A stretch of DNA of 64,000 bases from Lachnospiraceae bacterium MA2020 (lineage in GTDB: Bacteria; Bacillota; Clostridia; Lachnospirales; Lachnospiraceae). The position numbers were made by a program, and so were the translations under genes. This document shows, piece by piece, positions 41,773 through 51,997 of this stretch (the stretch's first letter is position 1; every line of letters starts with the position of its first letter). The notes beneath the pieces were generated by a model. The model was not told where the DNA came from. It ran no database searches and saw only the letters and a program-made list of their open reading frames with translations. Location: contig JQKK01000014.1 in assembly GCA_000746015.1 (NCBI GenBank), positions 60,050 through 124,049 of the forward strand, read 5' to 3'.

Positions 41773-41811
41773 AAAAAGGTACGCAAAATTAGTATTTTAA
41801 TTGTGCGTACC
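41773..41811 (-). terminator. Terminator/attenuator-like hairpin between rpsD and rpoA
   Basis: GGTACGCA (41778-41785) pairs with TGCGTACC (41804-41811), with inner AATTA/TAATT. On the minus strand TTTTTCTTCTT follows. It lies inside the leader made from the promoter at 41837-41866, so it could attenuate rpoA-rplQ. Confidence 0.72.
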
Positions 41812-41836
41812 TAATCTAGTAACCAATATATGTATT

Positions 41837-41866
41837 ATTATAACACAAATACTGTCACTATGTTAA
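41837..41866 (-). promoter_or_regulatory. Internal promoter for rpoA-rplQ
   Basis: Minus strand TTAACA (41866-41861), 18-base spacer, TATAAT (41842-41837), starting immediately after the rpsD stop. Confidence 0.68.
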
Positions 41867-42460
41867 TTACTTAGAATACAACTCGACGATAAGCATTTCA
41901 TCTACAGGAACATCAATCTGATCCCTTGAAGGAAGTTCATTTACAGTACCCTTGAAGTTGTCATGATCTGCTGTCAACCATGCTGGTACTGCTCTATCAG
42001 CAGTTACATCAAAGATATCCTTGATGTGCTGTGAAGCCTTTGACTTCTCCTTGATCTCGATAACATCACCTGGCTTAACGAGGATAGATGCAATATTAAC
42101 AACCTTTCCGTTAAGAGTGAATGTCTTATGTCCTACCATCTGACGAGCTTCTCTTCTTGTTCTTGCAAAACCAAGACGGAAAATTACATTGTCAAGTCTT
42201 CTCTCAAGAAGGATCATAAGGTTTTCACCAGTCATACCCTTCATGCGATCAGCCTTCTTGTAGTAATTACGGAAAGGCTTCTCAAGAACACCATATATAA
42301 ACTTAGCCTTCTGCTTTTCACGAAGCTGAAGTCCGTACTCACTTATCTTTCTGTTGGCTCTAGTAAGGTTTCTGTTTGATTTCTTGCTGAGTCCAAGATA
42401 TGCCGGTTCCAATCCAAGGGATCTGCATCTCTTAAGAACAGGTACTCTATTAACTGCCAT
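41867..42460 (-). CDS. rpsD: 30S ribosomal protein S4
   Basis: 197 residues. Start [23 protein letters not shown], then the S4 RNA-binding domain around 90-155 ([35 protein letters not shown]). Primary 16S binder; in many bacteria it represses the alpha operon. The N-terminus lacks the four-cysteine zinc knuckle found in some S4 proteins, keeping one Cys only. It lies 4 bases after rpsK. Confidence 0.97.
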   Translation of the reverse strand: MAVNRVPVLKRCRSLGLEPAYLGLSKKSNRNLTRANRKISEYGLQLREKQKAKFIYGVLEKPFRNYYKKADRMKGMTGENLMILLERRLDNVIFRLGFARTRREARQMVGHKTFTLNGKVVNIASILVKPGDVIEIKEKSKASQHIKDIFDVTADRAVPAWLTADHDNFKGTVNELPSRDQIDVPVDEMLIVELYSK

Positions 42461-42464
42461 ATGC

Positions 42465-42866
42465 TTACACTCTCCTTCTCTTAGGTGGACGGCATCCGTT
42501 ATGTGGAACTGGAGTTACGTCCTTGATACTGGTTACCTGAAGACCTGCTGCTGATAAAGCACGGATAGCTGCTTCTCTTCCTGAACCAGGGCCTTTAACC
42601 ATAACATCAACTGACTTAAGACCGTGGATGAGTGCTGCCTTTGTAGCTGTTTCTGCTGCTACCTGAGCTGCATAGGGAGTAGATTTCCTTGAACCTCTAA
42701 AACCAAGACCGCCGGCACTAGCCCATGAAAGAGCATTTCCCTGTGCATCTGTCAGAGTAACAATAGTGTTGTTGAAAGATGACTGAATATGTGCCTGTCC
42801 GTGTTCAACGTTTTTCTTAACGCGCTTTCTTGTAACTTTCTTCGCGCTAGCCTGCTGTTTAGCCAT
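42465..42866 (-). CDS. rpsK: 30S ribosomal protein S11
   Basis: 133 residues. The conserved core [42 protein letters not shown] is intact, as is the C-terminal [13 protein letters not shown]. It is part of the 30S platform contacting 16S rRNA. It lies 69 bases after rpsM. Confidence 0.97.
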   Translation of the reverse strand: MAKQQASAKKVTRKRVKKNVEHGQAHIQSSFNNTIVTLTDAQGNALSWASAGGLGFRGSRKSTPYAAQVAAETATKAALIHGLKSVDVMVKGPGSGREAAIRALSAAGLQVTSIKDVTPVPHNGCRPPKRRRV

Positions 42867-42935
42867 ATTAAAACTAACCTACTTTCTCTAATCTTACTTG
42901 TTAATAAGTAACTAATGACCTTGCAGATAAGAGAA

Positions 42936-43304
42936 TTACTTCTTCTTATTTGCTACTGTTCTTCTTGGACCTTTGCAAGTTCTTGCATTAGTCTTTGTCT
43001 TCTGACCGCGACATGGAAGAGACTTTCTATGACGAACACCTCTGTAGCAACCAATCTCTGTAAGTCTCTTGATGTTCATAGCGATCTCTCTACGAAGATC
43101 ACCTTCGATAGTCTGTGTTCTATCGATAACATCACGAAGCTTTGCTACTTCTTCTTCTGTCAAATCTCTTACGCGTGTGTCAGGATTAACTCCTGCTTCG
43201 GCCAAAATTCTGTTTGAGCTTGTTCTTCCGATACCATAGATGTATGTAAGACCAATCTCAACACGCTTTTCTCTAGGTAAATCAACACCAGCGATACGAG
43301 CCAT
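42936..43304 (-). CDS. rpsM: 30S ribosomal protein S13
   Basis: 122 residues: [26 protein letters not shown] at the N-terminus and the basic tail [32 protein letters not shown] at the C-terminus, which reaches the tRNA-binding cleft. It lies 45 bases after rpmJ. Confidence 0.97.
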   Translation of the reverse strand: MARIAGVDLPREKRVEIGLTYIYGIGRTSSNRILAEAGVNPDTRVRDLTEEEVAKLRDVIDRTQTIEGDLRREIAMNIKRLTEIGCYRGVRHRKSLPCRGQKTKTNARTCKGPRRTVANKKK

Positions 43305-43349
43305 AGTGAGTATGAACCTCCTTCTTTCTACTTATAGTACGCAAAAATA

Positions 43350-43463
43350 TTATCCCTGAACCTGCTTATGCTTTGGGTTCTCGCAGATAACTCTAATCTT
43401 ACCTTTTCTCTTGATAACCTTGCACTTTTCGCACATAGGCTTAACTGAAGATCTAACCTTCAT
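43350..43463 (-). CDS. rpmJ: 50S ribosomal protein L36
   Basis: 37 residues, read directly from the sequence: it begins [17 protein letters not shown] and ends NPKHKQVQG then TAA. The zinc ligands CxxC...C...H are all present (Cys 11, 14, 27 and His 32), making this the zinc-binding form. GGAGG precedes the ATG by 7 bases. It follows infA by 131 bases, a gap containing a promoter and hairpin. Confidence 0.95.
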   Translation of the reverse strand: MKVRSSVKPMCEKCKVIKRKGKIRVICENPKHKQVQG

Positions 43464-43504
43464 GTTCTTCCTCCAATCTTCGTAAAAAAATGCACATGAG
43501 GATA

Positions 43505-43523
43505 GGCTCTTTTGAAAAGAGCC
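43505..43523 (-). promoter_or_regulatory. Leader hairpin before rpmJ
   Basis: GGCTCTTTTGAAAAGAGCC is a compact 9-bp stem just after the start of the RNA made from the promoter at 43531-43559. No T-run follows it on the minus strand. Confidence 0.55.
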
Positions 43524-43530
43524 GACTTAT

Positions 43531-43559
43531 ATAATATCATATCAAATGAATCACTGCAA
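43531..43559 (-). promoter_or_regulatory. Internal promoter before rpmJ
   Basis: Minus strand TTGCAG (43559-43554), 17-base spacer, TATTAT (43536-43531). It would let rpmJ-rpsM-rpsK-rpsD be transcribed apart from the spc genes. Confidence 0.65.
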
Positions 43560-43594
43560 GCTATAATTTCTTAAGATAACATAAAAATTATAAA

Positions 43595-43813
43595 TTATTT
43601 ATCTCTCCAGATGATTCTTCCTTTTGACAGGTCGTATGGTGACATCTCAAGCGTTACCTTATCGCCTGGAAGGATTCTGATAAAATTCATACGGAGCTTT
43701 CCACTTATATGTGCAAGTACCTGATGCCCATTTTCAAGTTCTACCTGAAACATTGCATTAGGAAGCTTCTCTACTACTCTGCCTTCAATTTCAATAACAT
43801 CTGCTTTTGACAT
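43595..43813 (-). CDS. infA: Translation initiation factor IF-1
   Basis: 72 residues from the ATG at 43813 ([20 protein letters not shown]), an S1-like OB fold ending ...[15 protein letters not shown] lies 6 bases upstream; the frame is open further up but those codons are not conserved. It blocks the 30S A site during initiation. The map gene (methionine aminopeptidase), usually found between adk and infA in Clostridia, is absent: only 60 bases separate them. Confidence 0.95.
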   Translation of the reverse strand: MSKADVIEIEGRVVEKLPNAMFQVELENGHQVLAHISGKLRMNFIRILPGDKVTLEMSPYDLSKGRIIWRDK

Positions 43814-43873
43814 CAATTCCTCCATGTCATAGGCGAGAGCTGCTGAGCAGCCCTCGCTAAGCAATCACTAATA

Positions 43874-44515
43874 TTACTTTAATATCTCTTCAATTGCCTT
43901 GAATACATCATCAGGAGCAACAGTACCATCAACCTCTTTGAGAACGCCTTTATTATTGTAGAAATCTATAAGTGGCTGTGTCTGCTCATGGTAGACATCA
44001 AGGCGCTTCTTAACAGTCTCTGGTTTATCATCGTCACGAAGTACAAGCTCGCTGCCACAGTTGTCGCAGATTCCTTCCTTTTTAGAAGGGAGGAATGACA
44101 AGTGATATGTCGCACCGCACTTAAGGCAAGCACGTCTACCAGACATTCTACCAATAATGTCGTCGTCCGGAACCTCGACGTTAATAGCATAGTCAACTCC
44201 TGTTCCAAGCTTTGCAAGCTCAGAATCAAGGACTTCAGCCTGAGGGATTGTACGTGGGAAACCATCAAGAACGTAACCGTTCTTGCAGTCTTCCTGTGCT
44301 ACCCTGTCTAACAGGATTCTCACAGTCAGCTCATCAGGAACGAGCTTACCTTGATCCATATACTCTTTTGCTTCTTTTCCAAGAGCTGTTCCGTTCTTTA
44401 TATTAGCACGGAAAATATCTCCTGTAGAAACATGTGGAATGTTGAACTTCTCAGCAATACGCTTTGCCTGAGTTCCCTTACCCGCACCTGGTGCGCCAAG
44501 CATAACGATCTTCAT
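43874..44515 (-). CDS. adk: Adenylate kinase
   Basis: 213 residues. P-loop GAPGAGKGTQA at 7-17, AMP site HVSTGDIFRA, DGFPRT, and a lid of the zinc type with CLKCGATYH and CDNCGSEL (four cysteines), the Gram-positive long form. It interconverts AMP, ATP and ADP. It lies 37 bases after secY in the spc operon. Confidence 0.96.
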   Translation of the reverse strand: MKIVMLGAPGAGKGTQAKRIAEKFNIPHVSTGDIFRANIKNGTALGKEAKEYMDQGKLVPDELTVRILLDRVAQEDCKNGYVLDGFPRTIPQAEVLDSELAKLGTGVDYAINVEVPDDDIIGRMSGRRACLKCGATYHLSFLPSKKEGICDNCGSELVLRDDDKPETVKKRLDVYHEQTQPLIDFYNNKGVLKEVDGTVAPDDVFKAIEEILK

Positions 44516-44552
44516 ACATTTACCTCATTTCGACGCTTTACTCCAGCTCTTA

Positions 44553-45884
44553 TTAGCCAAGGAATCCCTTGTAGCTGCGAACAAGCATACGTGACTCAAT
44601 CTGCTTCAGTGTTTCCAAAATTACACCTACGATAATGATCAGTGATGTTCCACCGAAGGATACATTAGCACCAAACATACCGTTAAAGAATATCGGAATA
44701 ACTGCTACTATTACAAGACCAACAGCTCCGATGAAAATAATATAATTCAAAATGTTTGTCAGATATTCATTGGTTGGCTTACCTGGACGAATACCTGGGA
44801 TAAAACCACCCTGCTTCTTCAGATTCTCAGAAACTTCCAATGGATTGAAAGTAATTGATGTATAGAAGTAAGCGAAGAATATTACTAACACGATGTAAAC
44901 CAACAAACCTATAGTATATACAGGCTTTGTAGGATCACACCAGTTTCCTGTATTCAACATACGGAGAACCTGTCCTCCGAGTGAAGTACCACCGTCAATA
45001 CCAAAAAGCTGGCATATAACAATTGGAAACTGCATCAATGAAGATGCAAAGATAATCGGTATAACTCCTCCGGTATTAACCTTAAGAGGTATGTTTGTAG
45101 AATTGCCGCCAACCATCTTTCGGCCAACTACTTTTTTCGCATACTGAACAGGAATCCTTCTCTCTGCTCCATTGAGGAGAAGTGTAAGGATAACTGTTGC
45201 AAGAATGATAGCAATGATTACGATTGCAGCAATTATTCCCATGATAGCCTTGCCTGCTTCGAAGTTACTCTTTACAAACATGTTAAAGAGACTTGCAAGA
45301 TCAGAAGGCATTCTTGAGATAATATTAATGATCAAGACTACGGATATACCGTTTCCGACACCATTCTCTGTAATCTGCTCACCAATCCACATCAGCAGTG
45401 CGGAACCTGCAGTCAGGCCGGTAACAATCATAATGCCTGTCAGCCAAGGATTCATGGTTCTATCAAGGATACCCTGATTGTAGAAACCAATCGCCATAGC
45501 TGCTGATTCAATTAAAGCAAGACCTACCGTTACATAACGCGTAATGGCAACGAGAACCTTTCGGCCCTCCTCGCCATCACGCTGTTTCTCTTCCAAATAC
45601 GGAATCGCAATGGTAAGAAGCTCAATGATGATGGATGATGTAATGTACGGCGTGATGTTCAAAGCAAAAATGGACATATTCTCAAACGATCCACCAGTGA
45701 ATGCATTAAAGAATGTAAATGTGTCACCTGTAAGGTTGGAGAACCACTGTGAGAAATACTCACGGTTTACTCCAGGTATAGGCAACTGACAACCCATACG
45801 TATCAAAACGAGCATTACGAATGTAAATATAAGTCTGTCACGGATGTCCTTAATCTTGAAAGCATTACGTACCGACTGTAACAT
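44553..45884 (-). CDS. secY: Preprotein translocase subunit SecY
   Basis: 443 residues with ten predicted membrane segments. The N-terminus has [21 protein letters not shown], the plug region GGSFENMSIFALNITPYITSSI, and the C-terminal cytoplasmic loops KKQGGFIPGIRPGKPTNEYL and ESRMLVRSYKGFLG. It forms the protein-conducting channel with SecE and SecG. Its ATG overlaps the rplO stop (ATGA), so translation is coupled to L15. Confidence 0.97.
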   Translation of the reverse strand: MLQSVRNAFKIKDIRDRLIFTFVMLVLIRMGCQLPIPGVNREYFSQWFSNLTGDTFTFFNAFTGGSFENMSIFALNITPYITSSIIIELLTIAIPYLEEKQRDGEEGRKVLVAITRYVTVGLALIESAAMAIGFYNQGILDRTMNPWLTGIMIVTGLTAGSALLMWIGEQITENGVGNGISVVLIINIISRMPSDLASLFNMFVKSNFEAGKAIMGIIAAIVIIAIILATVILTLLLNGAERRIPVQYAKKVVGRKMVGGNSTNIPLKVNTGGVIPIIFASSLMQFPIVICQLFGIDGGTSLGGQVLRMLNTGNWCDPTKPVYTIGLLVYIVLVIFFAYFYTSITFNPLEVSENLKKQGGFIPGIRPGKPTNEYLTNILNYIIFIGAVGLVIVAVIPIFFNGMFGANVSFGGTSLIIIVGVILETLKQIESRMLVRSYKGFLG

Positions 45885-46327
45885 CAGATCACCTCAGCTT
45901 TCCCACCTGCATTTTCAATTTTCTCTTTAGCTGATGCTGAGAATGCGTTAACCTGAACAGTAAGCTTCTTTGAAAGCTCTCCGTTACCAAGGATCTTAAC
46001 GCCATCGCGGAGTTCCTTAACAACGCCTCTCTCGAGAAGATTCTCAAGAGTTACTGTCTCGCCATCCTCATAGAAAGCATCAAGAATGTCAATGTTGAGT
46101 GCAACAATTTCCTTTGAGTTAAAGTTCTTGAAGCCTCTCTTTGGCAATCTTCTGTAAAGTGGCATCTGACCACCTTCGAATCCAAGACGAGGAGCGCCTG
46201 AACGAGCCTTCTGTCCCTTATGGCCATAGCCGGCTGTCTTACCATTTCCTGAAGCATGTCCACGGCCTTTTCTGAAGTTAGCTGTGTGCTTGCAACCAGG
46301 AGCTGGTCTTAAGTTAGATAATTCCAT
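45884..46327 (-). CDS. rplO: 50S ribosomal protein L15
   Basis: 147 residues: start [11 protein letters not shown], then the glycine/basic N-terminal tail with [24 protein letters not shown] that threads 23S rRNA, then the globular half [18 protein letters not shown] late assembly protein. 14 bases after rpmD. Confidence 0.97.
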   Translation of the reverse strand: MELSNLRPAPGCKHTANFRKGRGHASGNGKTAGYGHKGQKARSGAPRLGFEGGQMPLYRRLPKRGFKNFNSKEIVALNIDILDAFYEDGETVTLENLLERGVVKELRDGVKILGNGELSKKLTVQVNAFSASAKEKIENAGGKAEVI

Positions 46328-46341
46328 CTTTACACCTCCTA

Positions 46342-46527
46342 TTAGATTTCTTCAACCTTTACAAGATGGCGAACAGCCTTGATCATGCCGCGAACAGCAT
46401 CATTGTCAGGAAGCTCAACCGAATTGTATGTCTTGTGAATTCCCATAGCCTCAACAGTCTTCTTGTGCTTTGGGATTGCACCTATTGTAGATTTAACTAA
46501 TGTAACTTTTAATTTCTTGTCAGCCAT
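46342..46527 (-). CDS. rpmD: 50S ribosomal protein L30
   Basis: 61 residues from the ATG at 46527 ([21 protein letters not shown]), which has GGAGG 5 bases before it; the frame also has an upstream ATG at 46539. The short bacterial L30 ends [10 protein letters not shown]. Between rpsE and rplO, as in all spc operons. Confidence 0.96.
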   Translation of the reverse strand: MADKKLKVTLVKSTIGAIPKHKKTVEAMGIHKTYNSVELPDNDAVRGMIKAVRHLVKVEEI

Positions 46528-46551
46528 TGTAACCTCCATCTAGTGTGAACC

Positions 46552-47061
46552 TTAGCCCAACACTTCTTCAACAGACTTACCACGGTTAGCTGCAACTTCT
46601 TCTGGAGTCTTGAGCTGTGATAAAGCGTCGATTGTTGCAAGAACTACGTTCTGCTTGTTGTTTGAACCAAGTGACTTAGTACGGATGTTTCTGATGCCTG
46701 CAACTTCACAAACGATACGTGCCGGACCACCAGCGATAATACCAGTACCTTCTGGAGCCTTCTTAAGAAGGATAGAAGCGCCACCGAACTTACCCATGAA
46801 GTCGTGAGGAATTGAACCGTTTGTATCAAGTGGTACAGCGACAAGCTTCTTTGCAGCATCTTCCTTACCCTTGCGGATAGCTTCTGGAATTTCAGCTGCC
46901 TTACCAAGACCTACACCAACGTGTCCATTGTTGTCACCAACAACAACAAGAGCTGAGAAACGCATGTTACGTCCGCCCTTTACAACCTTAGTAACACGCT
47001 TGATTGTAACTACCTTATCAACCAGCTCAAGGCTGTTTGGATCAATTTTAGAGTGTTTCAT
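46552..47061 (-). CDS. rpsE: 30S ribosomal protein S5
   Basis: 169 residues. dsRBD-like N-terminal part ([22 protein letters not shown]) and the C-terminal alpha/beta part ([29 protein letters not shown]). It contributes to decoding accuracy and mRNA helicase activity with S3 and S4. 17 bases after rplR. Confidence 0.97.
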   Translation of the reverse strand: MKHSKIDPNSLELVDKVVTIKRVTKVVKGGRNMRFSALVVVGDNNGHVGVGLGKAAEIPEAIRKGKEDAAKKLVAVPLDTNGSIPHDFMGKFGGASILLKKAPEGTGIIAGGPARIVCEVAGIRNIRTKSLGSNNKQNVVLATIDALSQLKTPEEVAANRGKSVEEVLG

Positions 47062-47078
47062 TGTCTTCTCCTTTCGTA

Positions 47079-47447
47079 TTAGAATTTGAGTCCGGCTTCT
47101 CTTGCTGCATCAGCCAGTGCCTGAATCTTGCCCTGGTAGATGAAACCGCCTCTATCGAAGACAACCTCTGTGATACCCTTTTCAACAGCTCTCTTACCGA
47201 TTACTGAGCCGAGATACTTAGCAGCCTCTACGTTGTCTGTGTACTTAAGTTCCGAGCTAACTGCCTTTTCAACCGTTGAAGCAGCGACCAGTGTATTGCC
47301 GGCAACATCATCTATGATCTGAGCATACATGTGCTTGTTGCTTCTGAATACTGACAGACGTGGTCTCTCAGGCGTGCCGCTGAAACGATTGCGAATCTTA
47401 AGGTGTTTCTTCTCTCGAACTTCGCTTCTTGATTTTTTGCTAATCAT
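47079..47447 (-). CDS. rplR: 50S ribosomal protein L18
   Basis: 122 residues. [27 protein letters not shown] and the C-terminal [28 protein letters not shown] are canonical. It binds 5S rRNA with L5. 19 bases after rplF. Confidence 0.97.
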   Translation of the reverse strand: MISKKSRSEVREKKHLKIRNRFSGTPERPRLSVFRSNKHMYAQIIDDVAGNTLVAASTVEKAVSSELKYTDNVEAAKYLGSVIGKRAVEKGITEVVFDRGGFIYQGKIQALADAAREAGLKF

Positions 47448-47466
47448 TTCTTTCGCTCCTCCTTAA

Positions 47467-48006
47467 TTACTTCTTACCAGTCTTGCCGACTTTACGTCTG
47501 ATAGTTTCATCGATATATTTAATACCCTTACCCTTATAAGGCTCAGGTCTCTTCTTATCTCTGATAACAGCCGCATACTGACCGACCTTCTCTTTATCGA
47601 TACCTTCAACTTCGATCTTATTGTCAACGACCTTTGTTTCGATTCCCTCTGGATCCTCCATGATTACTGGATGTGAGAATCCGAGGCTCAGTGTAAGTGT
47701 CTTACCCTGCTTCTGTGCTCTGTAACCAACACCGTTGATTTCAAGAACCTTCTTGTATCCTTCTGATACACCAATGACCATATTATTGAGCAGGGATCTT
47801 GTCAGACCATGTAAAGCCTTAGTCTGCTTCTCGTCGTTAGGTCTCTCAACTACAACCTGACTATCCTCTACTTTAATAGTAAGAACTGAAGGAAGAACTC
47901 TTTCAAGAGTTCCCTTTGGTCCTTTTACAGTCACTTTATTATTTTCTGCAACATCTACTGTAACACCAGCAGGTACTGCGATAGGCATTTTTCCGATACG
48001 TGACAT
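47467..48006 (-). CDS. rplF: 50S ribosomal protein L6
   Basis: 179 residues: two repeated L6 folds, start [16 protein letters not shown]-terminal [17 protein letters not shown], which contacts the factor-binding region near the sarcin-ricin loop. 20 bases after rpsH. Confidence 0.97.
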   Translation of the reverse strand: MSRIGKMPIAVPAGVTVDVAENNKVTVKGPKGTLERVLPSVLTIKVEDSQVVVERPNDEKQTKALHGLTRSLLNNMVIGVSEGYKKVLEINGVGYRAQKQGKTLTLSLGFSHPVIMEDPEGIETKVVDNKIEVEGIDKEKVGQYAAVIRDKKRPEPYKGKGIKYIDETIRRKVGKTGKK

Positions 48007-48026
48007 GCCCGCTACCTCCTATTTAA

Positions 48027-48428
48027 TTACCATACAAAGGCGAGTACTTCGCCACCAACTTTGAGTTCTCTAGCTTTCTTGTCTGTGATAACACCCTGGT
48101 TTGTTGAAAGGATTGCGATACCAAGTCCACCAAGAACCTTTGGAAGCTCATCCTTACCAGCGTATACGCGGAGACCTGGCTTAGAAATTCTCTTAAGACC
48201 AGTGATTACTCTCTTTGACTTATCGTCAACATACTTAAGTGTTACGTGGATATCCTTAAAACCGTTGTTGTCAACAAGCTCATACTTCTTGATGAAACCT
48301 TCGTTAAGAAGGATATCAGCTATAGCAACCTTCATCTTAGATGAAGGGATATCAACTGTATCGTGTTTTGCAGTATTTGCATTACGAATTCTTGTAAGCA
48401 TATCTGCAATCGGATCATTTGTTGTCAT
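48027..48428 (-). CDS. rpsH: 30S ribosomal protein S8
   Basis: 133 residues: start [20 protein letters not shown], end [22 protein letters not shown]. It binds 16S helix 21 and in E. coli represses the spc operon. 39 bases after rpsN. Confidence 0.97.
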   Translation of the reverse strand: MTTNDPIADMLTRIRNANTAKHDTVDIPSSKMKVAIADILLNEGFIKKYELVDNNGFKDIHVTLKYVDDKSKRVITGLKRISKPGLRVYAGKDELPKVLGGLGIAILSTNQGVITDKKARELKVGGEVLAFVW

Positions 48429-48467
48429 TACTTAACCTCCTTATGATCTGTCTAGTAACTCTCGAAC

Positions 48468-48653
48468 TTACCAAGACGCTTTCTTTACGCCTGGAATCTG
48501 TCCCTTATATGCAAGTTCGCGGAAGCATACTCTGCAGATACCATACTTACGAAGAACTGAGTGCGGACGGCCACAGATTCTGCAACGTGTATATGCCCTT
48601 GTAGAAAACTTAGGTTTACGCTGCTGCTTCAGCTTCATAGATAACTTAGCCAT
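48468..48653 (-). CDS. rpsN: 30S ribosomal protein S14, zinc form
   Basis: 61 residues, the short type [21 protein letters not shown] gives the CxxC...CxxC zinc site (Cys 24, 27, 40 and 43). Sitting in the spc operon, it is the main S14 copy. GGAGG precedes the ATG. Confidence 0.97.
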   Translation of the reverse strand: MAKLSMKLKQQRKPKFSTRAYTRCRICGRPHSVLRKYGICRVCFRELAYKGQIPGVKKASW

Positions 48654-48667
48654 GAATTAAATCCTCC

Positions 48668-49207
48668 TTATTTCTGAAAAGGCATATTGAACAGTCTAAG
48701 AAGCTCACGAGCCTCTTCGTCTGTCTTTGCAGTTGTGACAACAATAATGTCCATACCTCTAACCTTGTCAATCTTATCGTACTCGATTTCAGGGAAGATA
48801 AGCTGCTCCTTGATGCCGAGTGCATAGTTGCCGCGGCCATCAAATGAATTAGCGTTAACACCGTGGAAGTCACGTACTCGAGGAAGAGCGAGGTTTACAA
48901 GACGGTCAAGGAACTCATACATTCTCTCGCCGCGAAGAGTAACCTTACATCCGATAGGCATACCCTCTCTGATCTTGAAGTTAGCGACAGCCTTCTTAGC
49001 CTTTGTTGTTACAGCCTTCTGACCTGTGATAGTCTCAAGGTCTGAAACAGCGCTGTCAAGAACCTTTGCGTTCTCCTTAGCTTCGCCAACACCCATGTTA
49101 ACGACAATCTTAACAACCTTTGGCACTTCCATAACGTTCTTGTAACCGAACTTTTTAGTCATTGCCTCAACGATTTCGTTCTGATACTGATCTCTAAGTC
49201 TGCTCAT
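48668..49207 (-). CDS. rplE: 50S ribosomal protein L5
   Basis: 179 residues. Canonical [36 protein letters not shown] and [28 protein letters not shown] segments. It binds 5S rRNA and touches the P-site tRNA. 16 bases after rplX. Confidence 0.97.
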   Translation of the reverse strand: MSRLRDQYQNEIVEAMTKKFGYKNVMEVPKVVKIVVNMGVGEAKENAKVLDSAVSDLETITGQKAVTTKAKKAVANFKIREGMPIGCKVTLRGERMYEFLDRLVNLALPRVRDFHGVNANSFDGRGNYALGIKEQLIFPEIEYDKIDKVRGMDIIVVTTAKTDEEARELLRLFNMPFQK

Positions 49208-49223
49208 TTATATCCTCCTTTCC

Positions 49224-49538
49224 TCAGTCAATAACTTCGCCGTTAGATTTAGCGAAACGTACCTTCTTACCGCCGTCCTGAATCTTGAAACCGATTCTGG
49301 TTGGCTTTCCGTTTGCAAGGTACATAACATTAGAAAGGTCAAATGCTGCTTCCTTGTGAACGATACCGCCATCTGGGTTAACAGCTGATGGCTTCTCATG
49401 CTTTGCGATCATGTTTACGCCTTCAACTACAACCTTATTGTTCTTTACGTCAACGGAAAGAACCTTTCCGCTCTTACCTTTATCTTTACCGGCGATTACC
49501 TGAACGGTATCACCCTTCTTGATCTTTGACATTGCCAT
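49224..49538 (-). CDS. rplX: 50S ribosomal protein L24
   Basis: 104 residues. KOW motif at the N-terminus ([20 protein letters not shown]). An initiator of 50S assembly. AGGAGG lies 9 bases before the ATG. 14 bases after rplN. Confidence 0.97.
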   Translation of the reverse strand: MAMSKIKKGDTVQVIAGKDKGKSGKVLSVDVKNNKVVVEGVNMIAKHEKPSAVNPDGGIVHKEAAFDLSNVMYLANGKPTRIGFKIQDGGKKVRFAKSNGEVID

Positions 49539-49552
49539 TTGGTGACACCTCC

Positions 49553-49921
49553 TTATAATACTTCTGGTGCAAGTGATACAATCTTCATGAAGCCCTTATC
49601 ACGAAGCTCACGAGCAACCGGTCCAAAGATACGAGTTCCTCTTGGGGTGCTGTCATCTTTGATAATAACTGCTGCATTCTCATCAAATCTGATGTATGAG
49701 CCATCCTTACGACGGATGCTCTTTACAGTACGTACAACTACTGCTTTAACTACATCACCCTTTTTAACAACACCGCCGGGTGTTGCATCTTTAACAGAAG
49801 CAACAATGATATCACCGATACTTGCATATCTTCTTGTTGAGCCGCCTAAAACTCTGATGCAAAGGATTTCTTTTGCGCCGGTATTATCTGCGACTTTTAA
49901 TCTTGTTTCCTGCTGTACCAT
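49553..49921 (-). CDS. rplN: 50S ribosomal protein L14
   Basis: 122 residues: start [27 protein letters not shown], end [11 protein letters not shown]. It forms an intersubunit bridge with 16S rRNA. 25 bases after rpsQ. Confidence 0.97.
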   Translation of the reverse strand: MVQQETRLKVADNTGAKEILCIRVLGGSTRRYASIGDIIVASVKDATPGGVVKKGDVVKAVVVRTVKSIRRKDGSYIRFDENAAVIIKDDSTPRGTRIFGPVARELRDKGFMKIVSLAPEVL

Positions 49922-49946
49922 GCTGACAATTCTCCTTTCACCTGAG

Positions 49947-50204
49947 TTATTTAGCTCTCTCGATGATCTCTACGAGTCTCCATCTCTTGGTCTTAGAAAG
50001 AGGTCTTGTCTCCATAACCTTTACTGTATCACCAATATTGCACTCGTTCTTATCATCCTGAGCCTTAAGTTTATATGTCTTCTTAACAATCTTCTTGTAA
50101 AGAGGATGTTTAACATTATCGACAACTGCTACCGTGATGGTCTTGTCCATCTTATTGCTGACAACCTTACCGGTACGTGTCTTTCTGAGATTTCTTTCTG
50201 CCAT
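49947..50204 (-). CDS. rpsQ: 30S ribosomal protein S17
   Basis: 85 residues: [21 protein letters not shown], then [19 protein letters not shown], an OB fold that binds 16S helices 7 and 11. 20 bases after rpmC. Confidence 0.97.
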   Translation of the reverse strand: MAERNLRKTRTGKVVSNKMDKTITVAVVDNVKHPLYKKIVKKTYKLKAQDDKNECNIGDTVKVMETRPLSKTKRWRLVEIIERAK

Positions 50205-50224
50205 TTTATCTCCTTCCCGACGCC

Positions 50225-50431
50225 TTAGGCCTTCGCAGCATTCTCAGTTATTACAGTCTGAATTCTTGCGATATTCTTTCTAACTTCTCTGATTCTGCTG
50301 GTGTTGTCAAGCTGGTTTGTCGCATTCTGGAATCTTAAGTTGAAAAGCTCTTTCTTTGCTGCTGTCAGCTCTTCTGCAAGCTCGGAAACTGACTTTGCTC
50401 TTAAATCTGCAACATACTTATCAGTCTTCAT
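50225..50431 (-). CDS. rpmC: 50S ribosomal protein L29
   Basis: 68 residues, helical hairpin: [21 protein letters not shown] then [16 protein letters not shown]. It lies at the tunnel exit, near the trigger-factor/SRP docking site. Its ATG overlaps the rplP stop (TAATG). Confidence 0.96.
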   Translation of the reverse strand: MKTDKYVADLRAKSVSELAEELTAAKKELFNLRFQNATNQLDNTSRIREVRKNIARIQTVITENAAKA

Positions 50432-50880
50432 TATGCTTCACCGCCTTCTCTAGCTGCTACTGCTGCTTCTGTTTCAGCCTTGGACATGATCTTAACCTTG
50501 CAAGGAAGCTTGTGGGAAGCAAGACGAAGTGCTTCTCTAGCTGTCTCCTCAGGTACGCCTGCAATTTCAAACATTACACGGCCAGGCTTAACAACTGCTA
50601 CCCAGTGGTCAACTGCGCCCTTACCAGAACCCATACGTGTTCCGAGTGGCTTAGTTGTTACAGGCTTGTCAGGGAAAATCTTGATCCATACCTGTCCACC
50701 ACGCTTTACGTGTCTTGTCATAGCAACACGGGCTGCCTCGATCTGGTTAGATTTGATCCAGCAAGGCTCGAGAGCAACAATACCGTACTCGCCGTAGCTT
50801 ACAGTGTTACCACTGTTAGCCTTACCTCTAAGTGAACCACGCATCTGCTTACGATGCTTAACTCTCTTTGGCATTAACAT
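50431..50880 (-). CDS. rplP: 50S ribosomal protein L16
   Basis: 149 residues: start [19 protein letters not shown], with [26 protein letters not shown]. It helps place tRNA in the A site. The start overlaps the rpsC stop (TAATG), so translation is coupled. Confidence 0.97.
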   Translation of the reverse strand: MLMPKRVKHRKQMRGSLRGKANSGNTVSYGEYGIVALEPCWIKSNQIEAARVAMTRHVKRGGQVWIKIFPDKPVTTKPLGTRMGSGKGAVDHWVAVVKPGRVMFEIAGVPEETAREALRLASHKLPCKVKIMSKAETEAAVAAREGGEA

Positions 50881-51557
50881 TATTTATCGCTCCCTTCCTT
50901 ACCTGCCTTACGATCAGCAGTCTGCTTCTTTCCTGGAAGAACCTCACCCTTGTAGATCCAAACCTTTACGCCGACTTTACCATAAGTAGTATCAGCCTCA
51001 GCGAAACCATAGTCGATATCAGCACGAAGTGTCTGAAGCGGAATAGTTCCCTCTGAGTAGAACTCACGACGAGCGATATCAGCGCCGCCAAGACGTCCTG
51101 AAACTGATGCCTTGATACCCTTAGCACCATTCTTCATTGTTCTCTGCATAGCAGACTTCATAGCACGTCTGAATGATACACGGTTCTCAAGCTGGCTAGC
51201 GATATTCTCAGCAACAAGCTGTGCATCCATATCTGGACGCTTGATCTGCTTGATCTCGATATCTACGTTCTTGCCTGTCTCTTTAGCAAGTGCCTTCTTA
51301 GTAGCCTCTATATCCTTACCACCCTTACCAATGATGATACCTGGTCTAGATGTAAGTACTGTAGCTCTTACCTTGCCTGCTGATCTCTCGATCTCGATCT
51401 TTGAGATGCCTGCAGAGTAAAGCTTCTTCTTCAAATATTCTCTGATTTTATAATCTTCCACAAGGTAATCAGCGAAATCGCCTTCTGCATACCATTTGGA
51501 ATCCCAGTCCTTAATAACTCCGACTCTCAAGCCGTGGGGATTAACTTTCTGGCCCAT
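50880..51557 (-). CDS. rpsC: 30S ribosomal protein S3
   Basis: 225 residues. N-terminal [22 protein letters not shown] domain with [16 protein letters not shown]-terminal domain [15 protein letters not shown]. It lines the mRNA entry channel. 22 bases after rplV. Confidence 0.97.
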   Translation of the reverse strand: MGQKVNPHGLRVGVIKDWDSKWYAEGDFADYLVEDYKIREYLKKKLYSAGISKIEIERSAGKVRATVLTSRPGIIIGKGGKDIEATKKALAKETGKNVDIEIKQIKRPDMDAQLVAENIASQLENRVSFRRAMKSAMQRTMKNGAKGIKASVSGRLGGADIARREFYSEGTIPLQTLRADIDYGFAEADTTYGKVGVKVWIYKGEVLPGKKQTADRKAGKEGSDK

Positions 51558-51579
51558 TGAATGATCTCCTTTCTACGCC

Positions 51580-51969
51580 TTAGTTCTTTTCGTTAAGAAT
51601 GACTGTAATGTGGCTCATTCTCTTCTCAATTCTGTAAGCTCTGCCCTGTGCACGAGGCTGAATACGCTTCATGATAGGACCCTGGCTAGCATAGCACTCT
51701 TCGATGAAGAGGCTTTCTTTGTTAAGTCCGCTGTTGTTCTCAGCATTTGCTGCTGCAGACTCAAGGAGCTTAAGAATAACGCCAGAAGCATATCTTGGGT
51801 TGTATGTAAGAATAGCCTTAGCCTCAACGTAGCTCTTTCCTCTTATTGCATCCAATACGAAGCAAGCTTTCTGTACTGGAATTCTAGCATAGGATAACTT
51901 AGCTGATGGTCTGGTATCCTTGTTTGCATTTCTTTCTCTTTTAATCTGGGAACGATGTCCTTTTGCCAT
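51580..51969 (-). CDS. rplV: 50S ribosomal protein L22
   Basis: 129 residues. ARIPVQKACFVLDAIRGKS, then the hairpin loop that reaches the exit tunnel (RIQPRAQGRAYRIEKRMSHITVIL), site of macrolide-resistance changes in other species; nothing odd is seen here. 28 bases after rpsS. Confidence 0.97.
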   Translation of the reverse strand: MAKGHRSQIKRERNANKDTRPSAKLSYARIPVQKACFVLDAIRGKSYVEAKAILTYNPRYASGVILKLLESAAANAENNSGLNKESLFIEECYASQGPIMKRIQPRAQGRAYRIEKRMSHITVILNEKN

Positions 51970-51997
51970 GGATAAAACCTCCTTTCAAATTATCCTA

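Noticed and set aside
49539..50228. 229-residue plus-strand frame across rplN and rpsQ
   Set aside because: It runs antisense through two ribosomal protein genes; composition is a reflection of their codons.
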